A stretch of DNA of 64,000 nt from Phyllobacterium zundukense. GTDB taxonomy: Bacteria > Pseudomonadota > Alphaproteobacteria > Rhizobiales > Rhizobiaceae. Both the position numbers and the translations under genes were made by a program. This document shows, piece after piece, positions 16,433 through 25,000 of the stretch (position 1 is its first letter; every line of letters begins with the position of its first letter). The stretch spans positions 1 through 64,000 of the forward strand of contig NZ_CP017940.1 of the NCBI RefSeq assembly GCF_002764115.1, in the 5' to 3' direction. The notes under the pieces were generated by a model that saw only the letters and a program-made list of their open reading frames with translations, did no database searches and had not been told where the DNA came from.

Positions 16433-17254
16433 ATGGCATTTGCTGCCAAAGGCAGGTTTTTTGCGGCTGTAGCGACAGCGCTTATTGTAACGGCAGGCGC
16501 GGCGCAAGCCGCAGCCGGATGTGGCAACAATTCTGCGGGATTTTCGACATGGGTCGAACAATATAAGCAAGAGGCCCAGGCACAGGGTGTTGGCAGCCGG
16601 GGTATCAATGCCCTCGACACAGTGAACTACGCGACGAAGACCATCAATGCCGACCGCAACCAGAAGAGCTTCAAGTATTCGCTCGACAAGTTCATGCAGG
16701 TGCGTGGTGGTCAGACCATCATTTCGCGGGGCAAGGCGCAAAAGGCACAGAATGCCGCGTTGTTTGCCAACATCGAAAAGCGCTACGGCGTTCCCGCCGG
16801 TCCACTGATCGCGATCTGGGGCATGGAAACCGGCTTCGGCAGCTTTATGGGCAACCAGCACACGCTTTCAGCGGTTACGACCCTTGCGTATGACTGCCGC
16901 CGTCCCGAGTATTTTCGTGACCAGCTGAACGCCGCACTGAAGCTGATCGACAATGGCACGCTCGCTCCCAATGCCATAGGCGCCATGCACGGTGAAATCG
17001 GCCAGACGCAGTTCCTTCCCCTCAATGTCCTGCGCTATGGTGCGGACGGCGATGGCAACGGCCGTATCGATATGGTCCGTTCCAAAGCCGATGCCCTCGC
17101 ATCGACGGCAAACTTCCTGCGGGGCCATGGCTGGCAGGCGGGTGCAGGGTACCAGCCAGGGCAGCCCAATTACGGCGCTATCCAGGGTTGGAACGCCGCC
17201 AGTGTCTATCAGCAGGCCATTGCCATCATCGGCGCGAGGATTGACGGCGAATAA
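16433..17254 (+). CDS. Periplasmic lytic murein transglycosylase (MltB/SLT_2 type)
   Basis: 273 residues. A Sec signal peptide (KGRFFAAVATALIVTAGAAQA, cleaved near residue 27) precedes an SLT_2 domain that cuts the MurNAc-GlcNAc bond with 1,6-anhydro product. The catalytic glutamate is in IWGMETGFGSFMGNQ (Glu132), followed by the conserved HGEIGQTQFLP and NFLRGHGWQ segments. No lipobox or peptidoglycan-binding domain is present, so it is a soluble periplasmic form. AAGGAGATATCC directly precedes the ATG at 16433, a very strong ribosome-binding site. Confidence 0.9.
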   Translation: MAFAAKGRFFAAVATALIVTAGAAQAAAGCGNNSAGFSTWVEQYKQEAQAQGVGSRGINALDTVNYATKTINADRNQKSFKYSLDKFMQVRGGQTIISRGKAQKAQNAALFANIEKRYGVPAGPLIAIWGMETGFGSFMGNQHTLSAVTTLAYDCRRPEYFRDQLNAALKLIDNGTLAPNAIGAMHGEIGQTQFLPLNVLRYGADGDGNGRIDMVRSKADALASTANFLRGHGWQAGAGYQPGQPNYGAIQGWNAASVYQQAIAIIGARIDGE

Positions 17255-17276
17255 TCAAGTTTGTTCATGAATGCCG

Positions 17277-17303
17277 AAGGGCCGGTGCATCGCGCCGGCC
17301 CTT
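17277..17303. terminator. Bidirectional terminator between convergent genes
   Basis: AAGGGCCGG (17277-17285) pairs with CCGGCCCTT (17295-17303) around a 9-nt loop. It lies between the transglycosylase stop and the stop of the convergent NTF2-like gene; T-tracts are short in both directions. Confidence 0.65.
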
Positions 17304-17310
17304 TCGCTTG

Positions 17311-17721
17311 TCAAAAGCCTTCGCAGGCTTCTCCGACAGAGCTCTGGGCGCTTTCAATGATCTTGCCACTGCGAAAGTTGAAAATTTCGCGCGTGTAGGT
17401 GGTGTTGCTGGGAAACTGGTAGCAAACGAAAACGGTAATCGTATCGGTTTCCGCACTCGCGATACGATGGCGGACCGTGGCGCTGCGCACTGCATTCTTC
17501 CATTCGTCCAGACTATCGAGGAATTCTTCCTTGGTCTGGATCGCGTCGATATCTTCGAGAATGATTTTCGCGTCATCGGCAAGAAGGCCGTCGAATGTGG
17601 CGCGGTCAGCGGTCGCTAACCCCGAATACCAGCGCTCGACAAGGGTTTCCGGCGTATCCGCCGCCAGGGCAGGGTGGATCAAGGCGAGAATGACAGCGAT
17701 CGTGAATATCAACCGCGCCAT
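17311..17721 (-). CDS. Secreted NTF2-like (SnoaL-fold) protein of unknown function
   Basis: 136 residues beginning with a clear signal peptide (MARLIFTIAVILALIHPALAA). The mature part (ETLVERWYSGLATADRATFD... and TREIFNFRSGKI) has the alternating helix and strand pattern of NTF2-like domains, which range from enzymes to ligand-binding proteins. No catalytic residues can be assigned. It lies 11 bp downstream of the carbonic anhydrase gene on the same strand and is probably cotranscribed with it. Confidence 0.7.
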   Translation of the reverse strand: MARLIFTIAVILALIHPALAADTPETLVERWYSGLATADRATFDGLLADDAKIILEDIDAIQTKEEFLDSLDEWKNAVRSATVRHRIASAETDTITVFVCYQFPSNTTYTREIFNFRSGKIIESAQSSVGEACEGF

Positions 17722-17732
17722 TCCAATATCCT

Positions 17733-18401
17733 CTATTCCAGCGTGGCGGCGCCGACCTCTTCAGGGTCGGGGCGAAGGAAGTCACCGGTTTCAGGGTTCA
17801 TGATCCAGAGTTCGCCGGTGGAAATGTCGAACCAGGCGCCATGCAGGCTGAGGCGTCCCTTCTTCTCAAGAATATCGATGCAGGGGAAACTGCGCAGGTT
17901 GTTCAGAGAATAGCGGATGGAAATTCGCTCAAGTGCCGTCTGACGCTCGAAAGGGGTCATCAGCGCGTTTGCGGAAACAGCCTCCGCCGCAGGTCCGACG
18001 AGGCTCATCCACTTGCCGATGAAATCGCCGGGCGAGAGCGGCTGGCTTTCGGTGTCGAGGGCTGCCTTGATGCCACCGCAGCGACCATGTCCGAGGACGA
18101 CGATATTCTTGACCTTGAGACTCTGCACCGCAAATTCGAGCGCGGCGGATGTCGCGTGATATTCGCCATCGGGCGCATAGGGAGGCACGAGATTGGCCAC
18201 GTTGCGGACAACGAAGATTTCGCCCGGAGCCGTATCGAATATGATTTCAGGTGCAGAGCGGGAATCGCAACAGGCAACGACCAGTGTTTCCGGCGTCTGG
18301 CCCTGATCGGCGAGCTGCTTGTAGCGCATCGTCTCATTGGCGTAGCGATGCGCCATGAAATTGCGATAGCCGGTGAGGAGTTTCTCAGGAAGCAGGGTCA
18401 T
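17733..18401 (-). CDS. Beta-class carbonic anhydrase
   Basis: 222-residue zinc enzyme interconverting CO2 and bicarbonate. Zinc ligands and the active-site pair are visible: CDSR (Cys45, Asp46) and GHGRCGG (His105, Cys108). The C-terminal segment FDISTGELWIMNPETGDF is typical of proteobacterial Can-like enzymes. It supplies bicarbonate to carboxylases and balances pH. The small NTF2-like gene follows on the same strand. Confidence 0.93.
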   Translation of the reverse strand: MTLLPEKLLTGYRNFMAHRYANETMRYKQLADQGQTPETLVVACCDSRSAPEIIFDTAPGEIFVVRNVANLVPPYAPDGEYHATSAALEFAVQSLKVKNIVVLGHGRCGGIKAALDTESQPLSPGDFIGKWMSLVGPAAEAVSANALMTPFERQTALERISIRYSLNNLRSFPCIDILEKKGRLSLHGAWFDISTGELWIMNPETGDFLRPDPEEVGAATLE

Positions 18402-18460
18402 GGCTTTTGCTTAATACCGATTTAGCAGAAGATCAATTAGCCGCACCAGGTTCTAGTGTC

Positions 18461-19345
18461 TCAGGCCCGCACGCCCTTGCTTGGATGAACCAGGCGGCGC
18501 ATCTGCGTCATTGCCATTGGCGTCGAAAGGCTGGATGCGTCGGCTTCGAGCATCAGTTCGTCGGCGCCGCGCTTGGCGGAGCGCGCCATAATCTCGAAGA
18601 CGGATGCGGTAGTCCGCTGCAGGACCTGTTCAAGATCGAGGCCAGCCAGCATGCGGGCAAGGAACAATGCGGAGGTAAGGTCACCAAGCCCATTGGTTGG
18701 GCCTGTAACGAGGCGGTGTTCGGCGAGAAGAGCCAGCGAGTGGGTGACGAGGAGATTGCCCGTACCGCCCGCAAGCATCGGATGTGCGGACGTGACAAGC
18801 ATGGTGCCCGGTCCCGCATGCAAGGCTGCCTGCATGATTGCCTTGTTGTCGGGCAAGTCTGCACCAGTCAGCCACGCAAGTTCGAAGCGGTTCGGCGTCG
18901 CGATGTCGGCGAGTGGCATCAGCTGATCGCGAATGCCGATCGCTGTCGCTTCGGGAACGTAGAGGCCCTTTTCGTCGCCAATGACCGGATCGCAGAGATA
19001 AAGTACTTGCCTGTTGCGGGCCTTCACCGTCTTGACTAGACGCGCAACAGCGGCGGCCTGTGCTGCATTTCCGAGATAGCCGCTCATGATGCCGCTGACT
19101 TCGCCGAGCCATGGCGCACGCTCGAGGTCAGCGATCAGATCGTCGAATTGTTGCACCTCCGGAACGATACGCTTGGCTGGACCATGACCTGGATGCCAGG
19201 GAAGAATGACCGTCGGCACAGCCCAGACCGGGTGGCCGAGCGTTTCAAGCGCAAAGACAGCGGCACGATTGCCAACCGAGCCGCGGACAACGTGGCTGGA
19301 AATGACGATGACGGCATTGGAGGAGACAGCAGCGGGACTGGTCAT
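18461..19345 (-). CDS. pdxY: Pyridoxal kinase PdxY
   Basis: 294-residue ribokinase-fold kinase of the PdxK/PdxY group, which phosphorylates pyridoxal in the vitamin B6 salvage pathway. Visible features are VIVISSHVVRGSVGNRAAVF at the N-terminus, the YLCDPVIGDEKGLYVP segment (catalytic-site region) and NGLGDLTSALFLA, which carries the GxGD-type anion hole and catalytic Asp. The neighbours are carbonic anhydrase and a small membrane protein. Confidence 0.92.
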   Translation of the reverse strand: MTSPAAVSSNAVIVISSHVVRGSVGNRAAVFALETLGHPVWAVPTVILPWHPGHGPAKRIVPEVQQFDDLIADLERAPWLGEVSGIMSGYLGNAAQAAAVARLVKTVKARNRQVLYLCDPVIGDEKGLYVPEATAIGIRDQLMPLADIATPNRFELAWLTGADLPDNKAIMQAALHAGPGTMLVTSAHPMLAGGTGNLLVTHSLALLAEHRLVTGPTNGLGDLTSALFLARMLAGLDLEQVLQRTTASVFEIMARSAKRGADELMLEADASSLSTPMAMTQMRRLVHPSKGVRA

Positions 19346-19377
19346 TGGAAATACTCGTGCAGGAGGGGGAGAGGAGC

Positions 19378-19626
19378 TTAAACCATGCCGAAAAAGGAAC
19401 TCAGGAACCAGATAAACATGGCGATCAGCACAAGCAATCCCAGAAACCGGCCGATCCGCGTGCCCCAGATTTCGATTGGATCGGCAGCATCGGCGTCCTC
19501 GGCAGAAAAATGGCCTTTGGCGCGCTCTACGACGGACAGGCCCCCGGTTGCGGATTCATGGTTGACGCGGTCCAGAATGCGTCTGGATTCCGTATCGGGC
19601 TTGGGCTTGTTGTCCTGTTCAGGCAT
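19378..19626 (-). CDS. Small single-pass membrane protein, unknown function
   Basis: 82 residues from the ATG at 19626 (MPEQDNKPKPDTESRRILDR). A polar charged N-terminus ends in one hydrophobic helix (IGRFLGLLVLIAMFIWFLSS) at the C-terminus, giving a tail-anchored topology. No family was recognised, though similar short proteins are familiar in Hyphomicrobiales. It lies 32 bp upstream of pdxY on the same strand. Confidence 0.65.
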   Translation of the reverse strand: MPEQDNKPKPDTESRRILDRVNHESATGGLSVVERAKGHFSAEDADAADPIEIWGTRIGRFLGLLVLIAMFIWFLSSFFGMV

Positions 19627-19764
19627 GACAATTCCATGTGATTGCAAAGCAAATCACCATAGCGCTTTGCCAGTTCCTTTTGCAGAAAAAAATCGCTAGG
19701 TTCGTACTGCTTCGTTCGACAAGGCCGTCCGGCCGCTGAATCTGACATTGGGGAGAGGATTCCG

Positions 19765-20379
19765 ATGCAATACGTGACTTCATTGGCGGCGCCGCGCCGC
19801 GTGCTTTCCGTTCTTGCTCTCGCACTCCTTGTGCCGCTGCTTTCCGCCTGCGGGTTCAACACGATTCCGACCAATGAAGAACGGGCCAAGGCTGCCTGGA
19901 GCGAAGTGCTGAACCAGTACCAGCGCCGCGCCGATCTCATTCCAAACCTCGTCGAGACCGTCAAGGGTTATGCGGCGCAGGAAAAGGACGTGCTTACGGC
20001 CGTGGTCGAGGCACGTGCGAAGGCAACATCCGTGCAGGTGACGCCGGAAACACTGACCGATCCCAATGCAATGAAAGTGTTTCAGGATAATCAGGCCAAT
20101 CTTACCGGCGCGCTGTCGCGGTTACTGGCCGTGGTCGAAAACTATCCGGATCTCAAGTCGAACCAAAACTTCCTCGCGTTGCAATCGCAGCTGGAGGGGA
20201 CGGAAAATCGCATCGCAGTGTCCCGCCGCGATTATATCGAGGCCGTACGGGTCTACAACACCTCGCTCAGGACAATGCCGACCATGATCTGGAAGTGGAT
20301 CTGGTTCACCGGAAACGAGCCTTACCAGACCTTCAGCATCGACGATTCAGCCAAGCAGACGCCTCAAGTCAAGTTCTAG
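19765..20379 (+). CDS. lemA: LemA family lipoprotein
   Basis: 204 residues. The N-terminus has a lipobox (VPLLSACG, Cys29), which is unusual as many LemA proteins only have an N-terminal membrane helix. The LemA coiled helices follow, with the conserved AWSEVLNQYQRRADLIPNLV and VKGYAAQEKDVLTAV segments. LemA proteins are of unclear function and often neighbour TPM-domain proteins, as here. GAGAGGATTCCG precedes the ATG. It starts a three-gene operon with the two TPM genes (gaps of 9 and 3 bp). Confidence 0.9.
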   Translation: MQYVTSLAAPRRVLSVLALALLVPLLSACGFNTIPTNEERAKAAWSEVLNQYQRRADLIPNLVETVKGYAAQEKDVLTAVVEARAKATSVQVTPETLTDPNAMKVFQDNQANLTGALSRLLAVVENYPDLKSNQNFLALQSQLEGTENRIAVSRRDYIEAVRVYNTSLRTMPTMIWKWIWFTGNEPYQTFSIDDSAKQTPQVKF

Positions 20380-20388
20380 GCTTTCGAG

Positions 20389-21264
20389 ATGCCCATACCG
20401 GGTCAAATTGCGGTCATGACCGTTTGCGGGCGATCGGCCAGATGGATTGCCGGTCGCCTGTTGCTGATTCCCGTGCTTCTCTTCCTGCTGGTCGCGGGCG
20501 CTTTCCCTGCCGAACTGCCCCCTCTGACGGGACGTGTGGTGGACGGCGCCAATGTCATCGATGCAGCAACCCGGGAGCAGATCAGCCAGAAGCTAGCGGC
20601 CTTCGAGGCGAAGTCCTCCGATCAGGTGGTGGTGGTGACGGTGCCGAGCCTGGATGGCGAGGAAATAGAACCGTTCGCCAACCGGCTCTACCGTTCCTGG
20701 GCCCTTGGACAGAAACAGGAAAACAATGGTGTATTGCTGGTCGTCGCACCGAATGACCGCAAGGTACGCATCGAGGTTGGCTACGGCCTTGAAGGCACGC
20801 TGACCGATCTGTTGTCGAAGCTGATCATCGAAAACGCCATCATTCCGGGTTTCCGTTCGGGCGACTATTCCGGGGGCATCTCGAAAGGTGTCGACGGAAT
20901 CCTGACCGTACTTTCCGGAGACGCTGCCGAACTCGAGGCACGGGCCAAGCGGAACGTCCAGGAAGAATCCTCCGACGTCGACTGGTTCGTGGTGATCTTC
21001 ATCGCGATCTGGGTCACGATCTTCTTCGGTGGTTTTGCCATGGCGGTCCTGGCACCGGTCTTCGGCCGCAAGATTGGCCCTGGCCAATATGAATGGCTGG
21101 GGATGCACATCGACAACCGTCCAAGGCGCCGTTCCGGTGGCGGATGGTCTGGTGGTGGGGGCTGGACCTCAGGCGGAGGTGGTTGGTCATCGGGGGGTGG
21201 CGGAGGTGGCTTTTCAGGCGGCGGCGGTTCGTCCGGTGGCGGCGGTGCATCGGGGAGCTGGTAG
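20389..21264 (+). CDS. TPM-domain (YgcG-type) membrane protein with glycine-rich tail
   Basis: 291 residues: N-terminal signal or anchor helix, a TPM domain (about 40-170; GRVVDGANVIDAATREQISQ, NGVLLVVAPNDRKVRIEVGYG), a second membrane helix (WFVVIFIAIWVTIFFGGFAM) and a C-terminal tail made almost entirely of Gly, Ser and Trp. The layout matches YgcG/Psb32-like TPM proteins, for which phosphatase-like activity has been proposed. It is the middle gene of lemA-TPM-TPM. Confidence 0.9.
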   Translation: MPIPGQIAVMTVCGRSARWIAGRLLLIPVLLFLLVAGAFPAELPPLTGRVVDGANVIDAATREQISQKLAAFEAKSSDQVVVVTVPSLDGEEIEPFANRLYRSWALGQKQENNGVLLVVAPNDRKVRIEVGYGLEGTLTDLLSKLIIENAIIPGFRSGDYSGGISKGVDGILTVLSGDAAELEARAKRNVQEESSDVDWFVVIFIAIWVTIFFGGFAMAVLAPVFGRKIGPGQYEWLGMHIDNRPRRRSGGGWSGGGGWTSGGGGWSSGGGGGGFSGGGGSSGGGGASGSW

Positions 21265-21267
21265 ACC

Positions 21268-21900
21268 ATGAGACTCATGAACGAAGCTGACCACGCAAGT
21301 ATTGCCGAAGCGATCCGCGATGCGGAAAGCCGTACCAGCGGTGAAATCTATGCGGTGCTGGCGCGGCGCAGCGACAGCTATTTCTACGTTGCCGGCTTTA
21401 CTGTCGCCTGCGGCATCCTGCTTGCCGCCGTATTCGTCGCGGTGGCGGCGCACTGGTACTGGTACACCATCCCGCTGCCGGTCTTCGGTCTGGCGATCCT
21501 CGCCGCGTTCCTGACTGCCGTGCTGCTTTTGTGGCTGGCGCCAGGCATCACATTATGGCTGGTTCCCAAGCGCATTCTCTACCGGCGCGCGCATCTCAAT
21601 GCGATACAGCAATTCCTGGCGCGTAACGTTCACCTCACCACCCAGCGTACCGGCATACTGCTGTTCGTCTCGCTGGCGGAACGCTATGCCGAGGTCGTTG
21701 CGGATGCCGGCATCAATGCCAAAGTCCATCAGGATGAATGGAACAATATTGTTGCGATTCTGACCGATCATGCCAGTCGGGATGATTTGACCGCCGGGTT
21801 CCTCCAAGCAATCGAAAAGGCCGGTTTGCTGCTGGAAGAACATTTCCCGGTTGGGCCCGATGACATCAATGAACTGGATGATCACCTGGTGGAATTGTAA
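21268..21900 (+). CDS. Second TPM-domain membrane protein
   Basis: 210 residues: a short N-terminal helix (MNEADHASIAEAIRDAESRT, resembling the start of a TPM fold), two membrane helices (about 36-90), and a cytoplasmic TPM-like part (RTGILLFVSLAERYAEVVAD). It starts 3 bp after the preceding TPM gene, with GGGGAG upstream, so coupling is likely. In many genomes lemA is followed by one secreted and one membrane TPM protein, which is the arrangement here. Confidence 0.85.
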   Translation: MRLMNEADHASIAEAIRDAESRTSGEIYAVLARRSDSYFYVAGFTVACGILLAAVFVAVAAHWYWYTIPLPVFGLAILAAFLTAVLLLWLAPGITLWLVPKRILYRRAHLNAIQQFLARNVHLTTQRTGILLFVSLAERYAEVVADAGINAKVHQDEWNNIVAILTDHASRDDLTAGFLQAIEKAGLLLEEHFPVGPDDINELDDHLVEL

Positions 21901-22008
21901 GTTTATTGCGTGTCACATGATTTTCACCCCGAACGTGCAGTTTGTAGTCGAAAATGCCTTCCGAATGGCTATGATCGGTCCAATTAGGGAACCGAGGGGG
22001 AATATTTA

Positions 22009-25000
22009 ATGGCTTCCAAGACAAAACCGGACGTAAAAGCCGTCACGAAGTCAAAACCGCCGAAAGCTGCAAAAGAGAAAAAAGCCGGGACGGGCCTCTT
22101 CCAGGAACTGCTGTTTGCCCGGGCGCCTGAAGAAGACCTTGCCGTTTATGATGCGGGCGCGCTGGGCGCTTCGGCCAAGCTTGCACAAGATGCTCTGACC
22201 CGTTTCAAATCCGGCAAACCATTAATCGATCTTTCCGAAAGCAATTTGGTCTATCGCGATGGCAGGCCTATTACGGTCGTCACGCTGATCAACGACAACA
22301 TGCCATTCCTGCTGGATTCGGTCCTGGGTGAAATTAGTGAACGCGTGAGTTCGATTTACCTGGTGCTGCATCCGGTCATGGATGTGGACAGGAAGAGTGG
22401 CATCGTTATCGGAGGCGCCGGTCCTGAAAAGCCGGGGGAGAACGTGGCCCGCGTCTCGGTGATGCAGATCCATGTTCCGGCACTTGATGGACCTTCACGC
22501 GAGATCATGTTTGCCTCGCTGACCAATGTGCTCAAACAGGTGCGCGAAGCTGTCAATGACCGCGCGGCCATGGTGGCGCGCCTGAGTGACGCGATAGAGG
22601 CTTACAGAACTGGCAAAACGCCGATGAAAAGCGCTGCAGCAGCAGAAGCCGTAGAATTCCTCGAGTGGTTGCGCGACAACAATTTCACCTTTCTGGGCGT
22701 TCGTGAATACGACTATCAGGGTGTCGGCAGTCAGGGTGAGTTGGAGCGGTCGGGCAAGCGGGGTCTTGGCATCTTGAGCGATCCCGATGTGCGGGTACTC
22801 AAGCGTGGCAACCAGGGCGTAACGACAACACCGCAGATCATCGCCTTTCTGACCGGTCCTGAACCGCTGATCGTCACGAAGGCCAATACGAAATCGCTGG
22901 TACACCGTCGCGGTTATATGGATTACATCGGCGTGAAGACGTTCGATCCGGAGGGCAAGGTCACGGGGGAATTGCGGTTCGTTGGACTGTTCACCTCCGG
23001 CGCCTACACACGTTCGGTACTTAAGATCCCGTACCTTCGATCGAAAACCGAAGCCGTGATCAGCAGGCTTGGCTTCAACCGGGAAGATCATTCGGGCAAG
23101 CAATTGATCAAGGTGCTCGAGAGCTATCCGCGTGACGATCTTTTCCAGATCGATGTCAAGACGCTGACCCGCTATGCCGAAGCCATTCTCGCCCTTGGTG
23201 AGCGGCCACGCGTGCGCGTTCTGCCACGTATCGATCCGTTCGGCCGCTTCGCCTCCATTATCGTTTTCGTTCCCCGCGAACGCTACGATTCTGTCGTGCG
23301 CGAAAAGATTGGCGCGTATTTTGCCGGCGTCTACGAGGGTCATGTCTCGGCTTATTACCCGGCATTTCCAGAGGGCAATCTTGCCCGCGTCCATTTTATC
23401 ATCGGTCATGCCGAGGATGAGTTCCCCAAGGTCAAGCGTGAGGCGCTGGAAGAAACCGTTCGCTCGATTGTCCGGACCTGGGAAGACGCGGTGGCTGAAG
23501 TCGGCGACCGCACCGGAACCTCGGAGTTCACGCCGCTGGCCGCAGCCTTCCCGGACTCCTATCGTGAGAATTTTTCGCCGGATGAAGCGCTGGTCGATGC
23601 GAGCCGGATTGCCGGTCTTTCGCGCAACAATCCGCTTTTCGTCGATTTCTACCGGCACCGGACCGACGGGCCGAATGCCGCTTCCCTGAAGATCTATCAT
23701 TACGGTTCCGCCGTCGCCCTGTCACACCGCGTACCCCTCCTGGAGAATATGGGTTTCCGCGTCATCAGCGAGCAGACCTTCGCGCTGCCCGCTGCCGATG
23801 GCAGTCCGCTTTATGTGCATGACATGGAGCTTGTCAGCGCCTCGGGTTCACCGATTGATCTCGCCGACAATGGCGATCTGTTCGAAGATGTGTTCCGCAA
23901 TATCTGGAGCGGTGCGTCGGACAATGATGGATACAATGCGCTCGCGCTCACCGGGCAACTGACGGCGCGGCAGATTATCATCCTGCGTGCCTATGGCCGC
24001 TATCTGCAGCAGGCAGGCATTCCCTATTCGCAGGATTTCATTGCGGCAACGCTTAACCGCTATCCTGCGATCGCCAAACAGATATTCAACCTGTTCGAAC
24101 AGGGACTTCACCCCGCCAAGGCCAATCTGGTCCAGTCGCAGCGCAAGCAGACTGCGATCAGGGCGGCTATCGAAGAGGCTCTTCAGGGCGTCCCCAGTCT
24201 CGATGACGACCGTATCCTGCGCCGCTTCCTCAATCTCATCGAGTCTACGCTGCGTACAAACGCCTTTTCGCCAGAAGAGGACGGGAGCGAGCGCGTGACC
24301 CTGGCATTCAAGCTCGATCCACGAGCATTGGACGCTCTGCCAGAACCACGCCCCTATCGCGAAATCTTCGTCTATGGGCCAGAGGTCGAGGGCGTGCACC
24401 TGCGCTTCGGACCGGTTGCCCGCGGCGGCTTGCGATGGTCAGACCGTGCCCAGGATTACCGCACGGAAGTGCTGGGACTCGTCAAGGCACAACAGGTGAA
24501 GAATGCCGTCATCGTTCCCGTTGGCGCCAAAGGCGGCTTCTTTCCAAAGCGCCTGCCGACTGGCAGCGATCGCAATGCAATCTTCGAAGCCGGCCGCGCC
24601 GCCTATATTACCTTCATCGCGACACTGCTGTCGGTGACCGACAATCTGCAGGGCGAAACGGTCTTGCCGCCCGCCAATCTTGTCCGGCTCGACGGTGACG
24701 ATCCTTACTTTGTCGTTGCTGCCGACAAGGGCACCGCGACATTCTCCGATACGGCGAATGCCATCAGCCAGGCGCATGATTTCTGGCTCGACGATGCTTT
24801 CGCTTCCGGCGGTTCCGCCGGTTATGACCACAAGAAGATGGGCATTACAGCACGTGGCGCCTGGGAAGCGGTCAAGCGCCACTTCCGCGAGATCGGCACG
24901 GACATCCAGACGACACCATTTACCGTCGTTGGCGTCGGTGACATGTCGGGCGACGTCTTCGGCAACGGCATGCTCTTGTCGCCCCAAACAAAGCTGGTCG

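Noticed and set aside
22495..23700. 401-codon open frame antisense to glutamate dehydrogenase
   Set aside because: Lies wholly within a well-supported gene and shows no recognisable domain.
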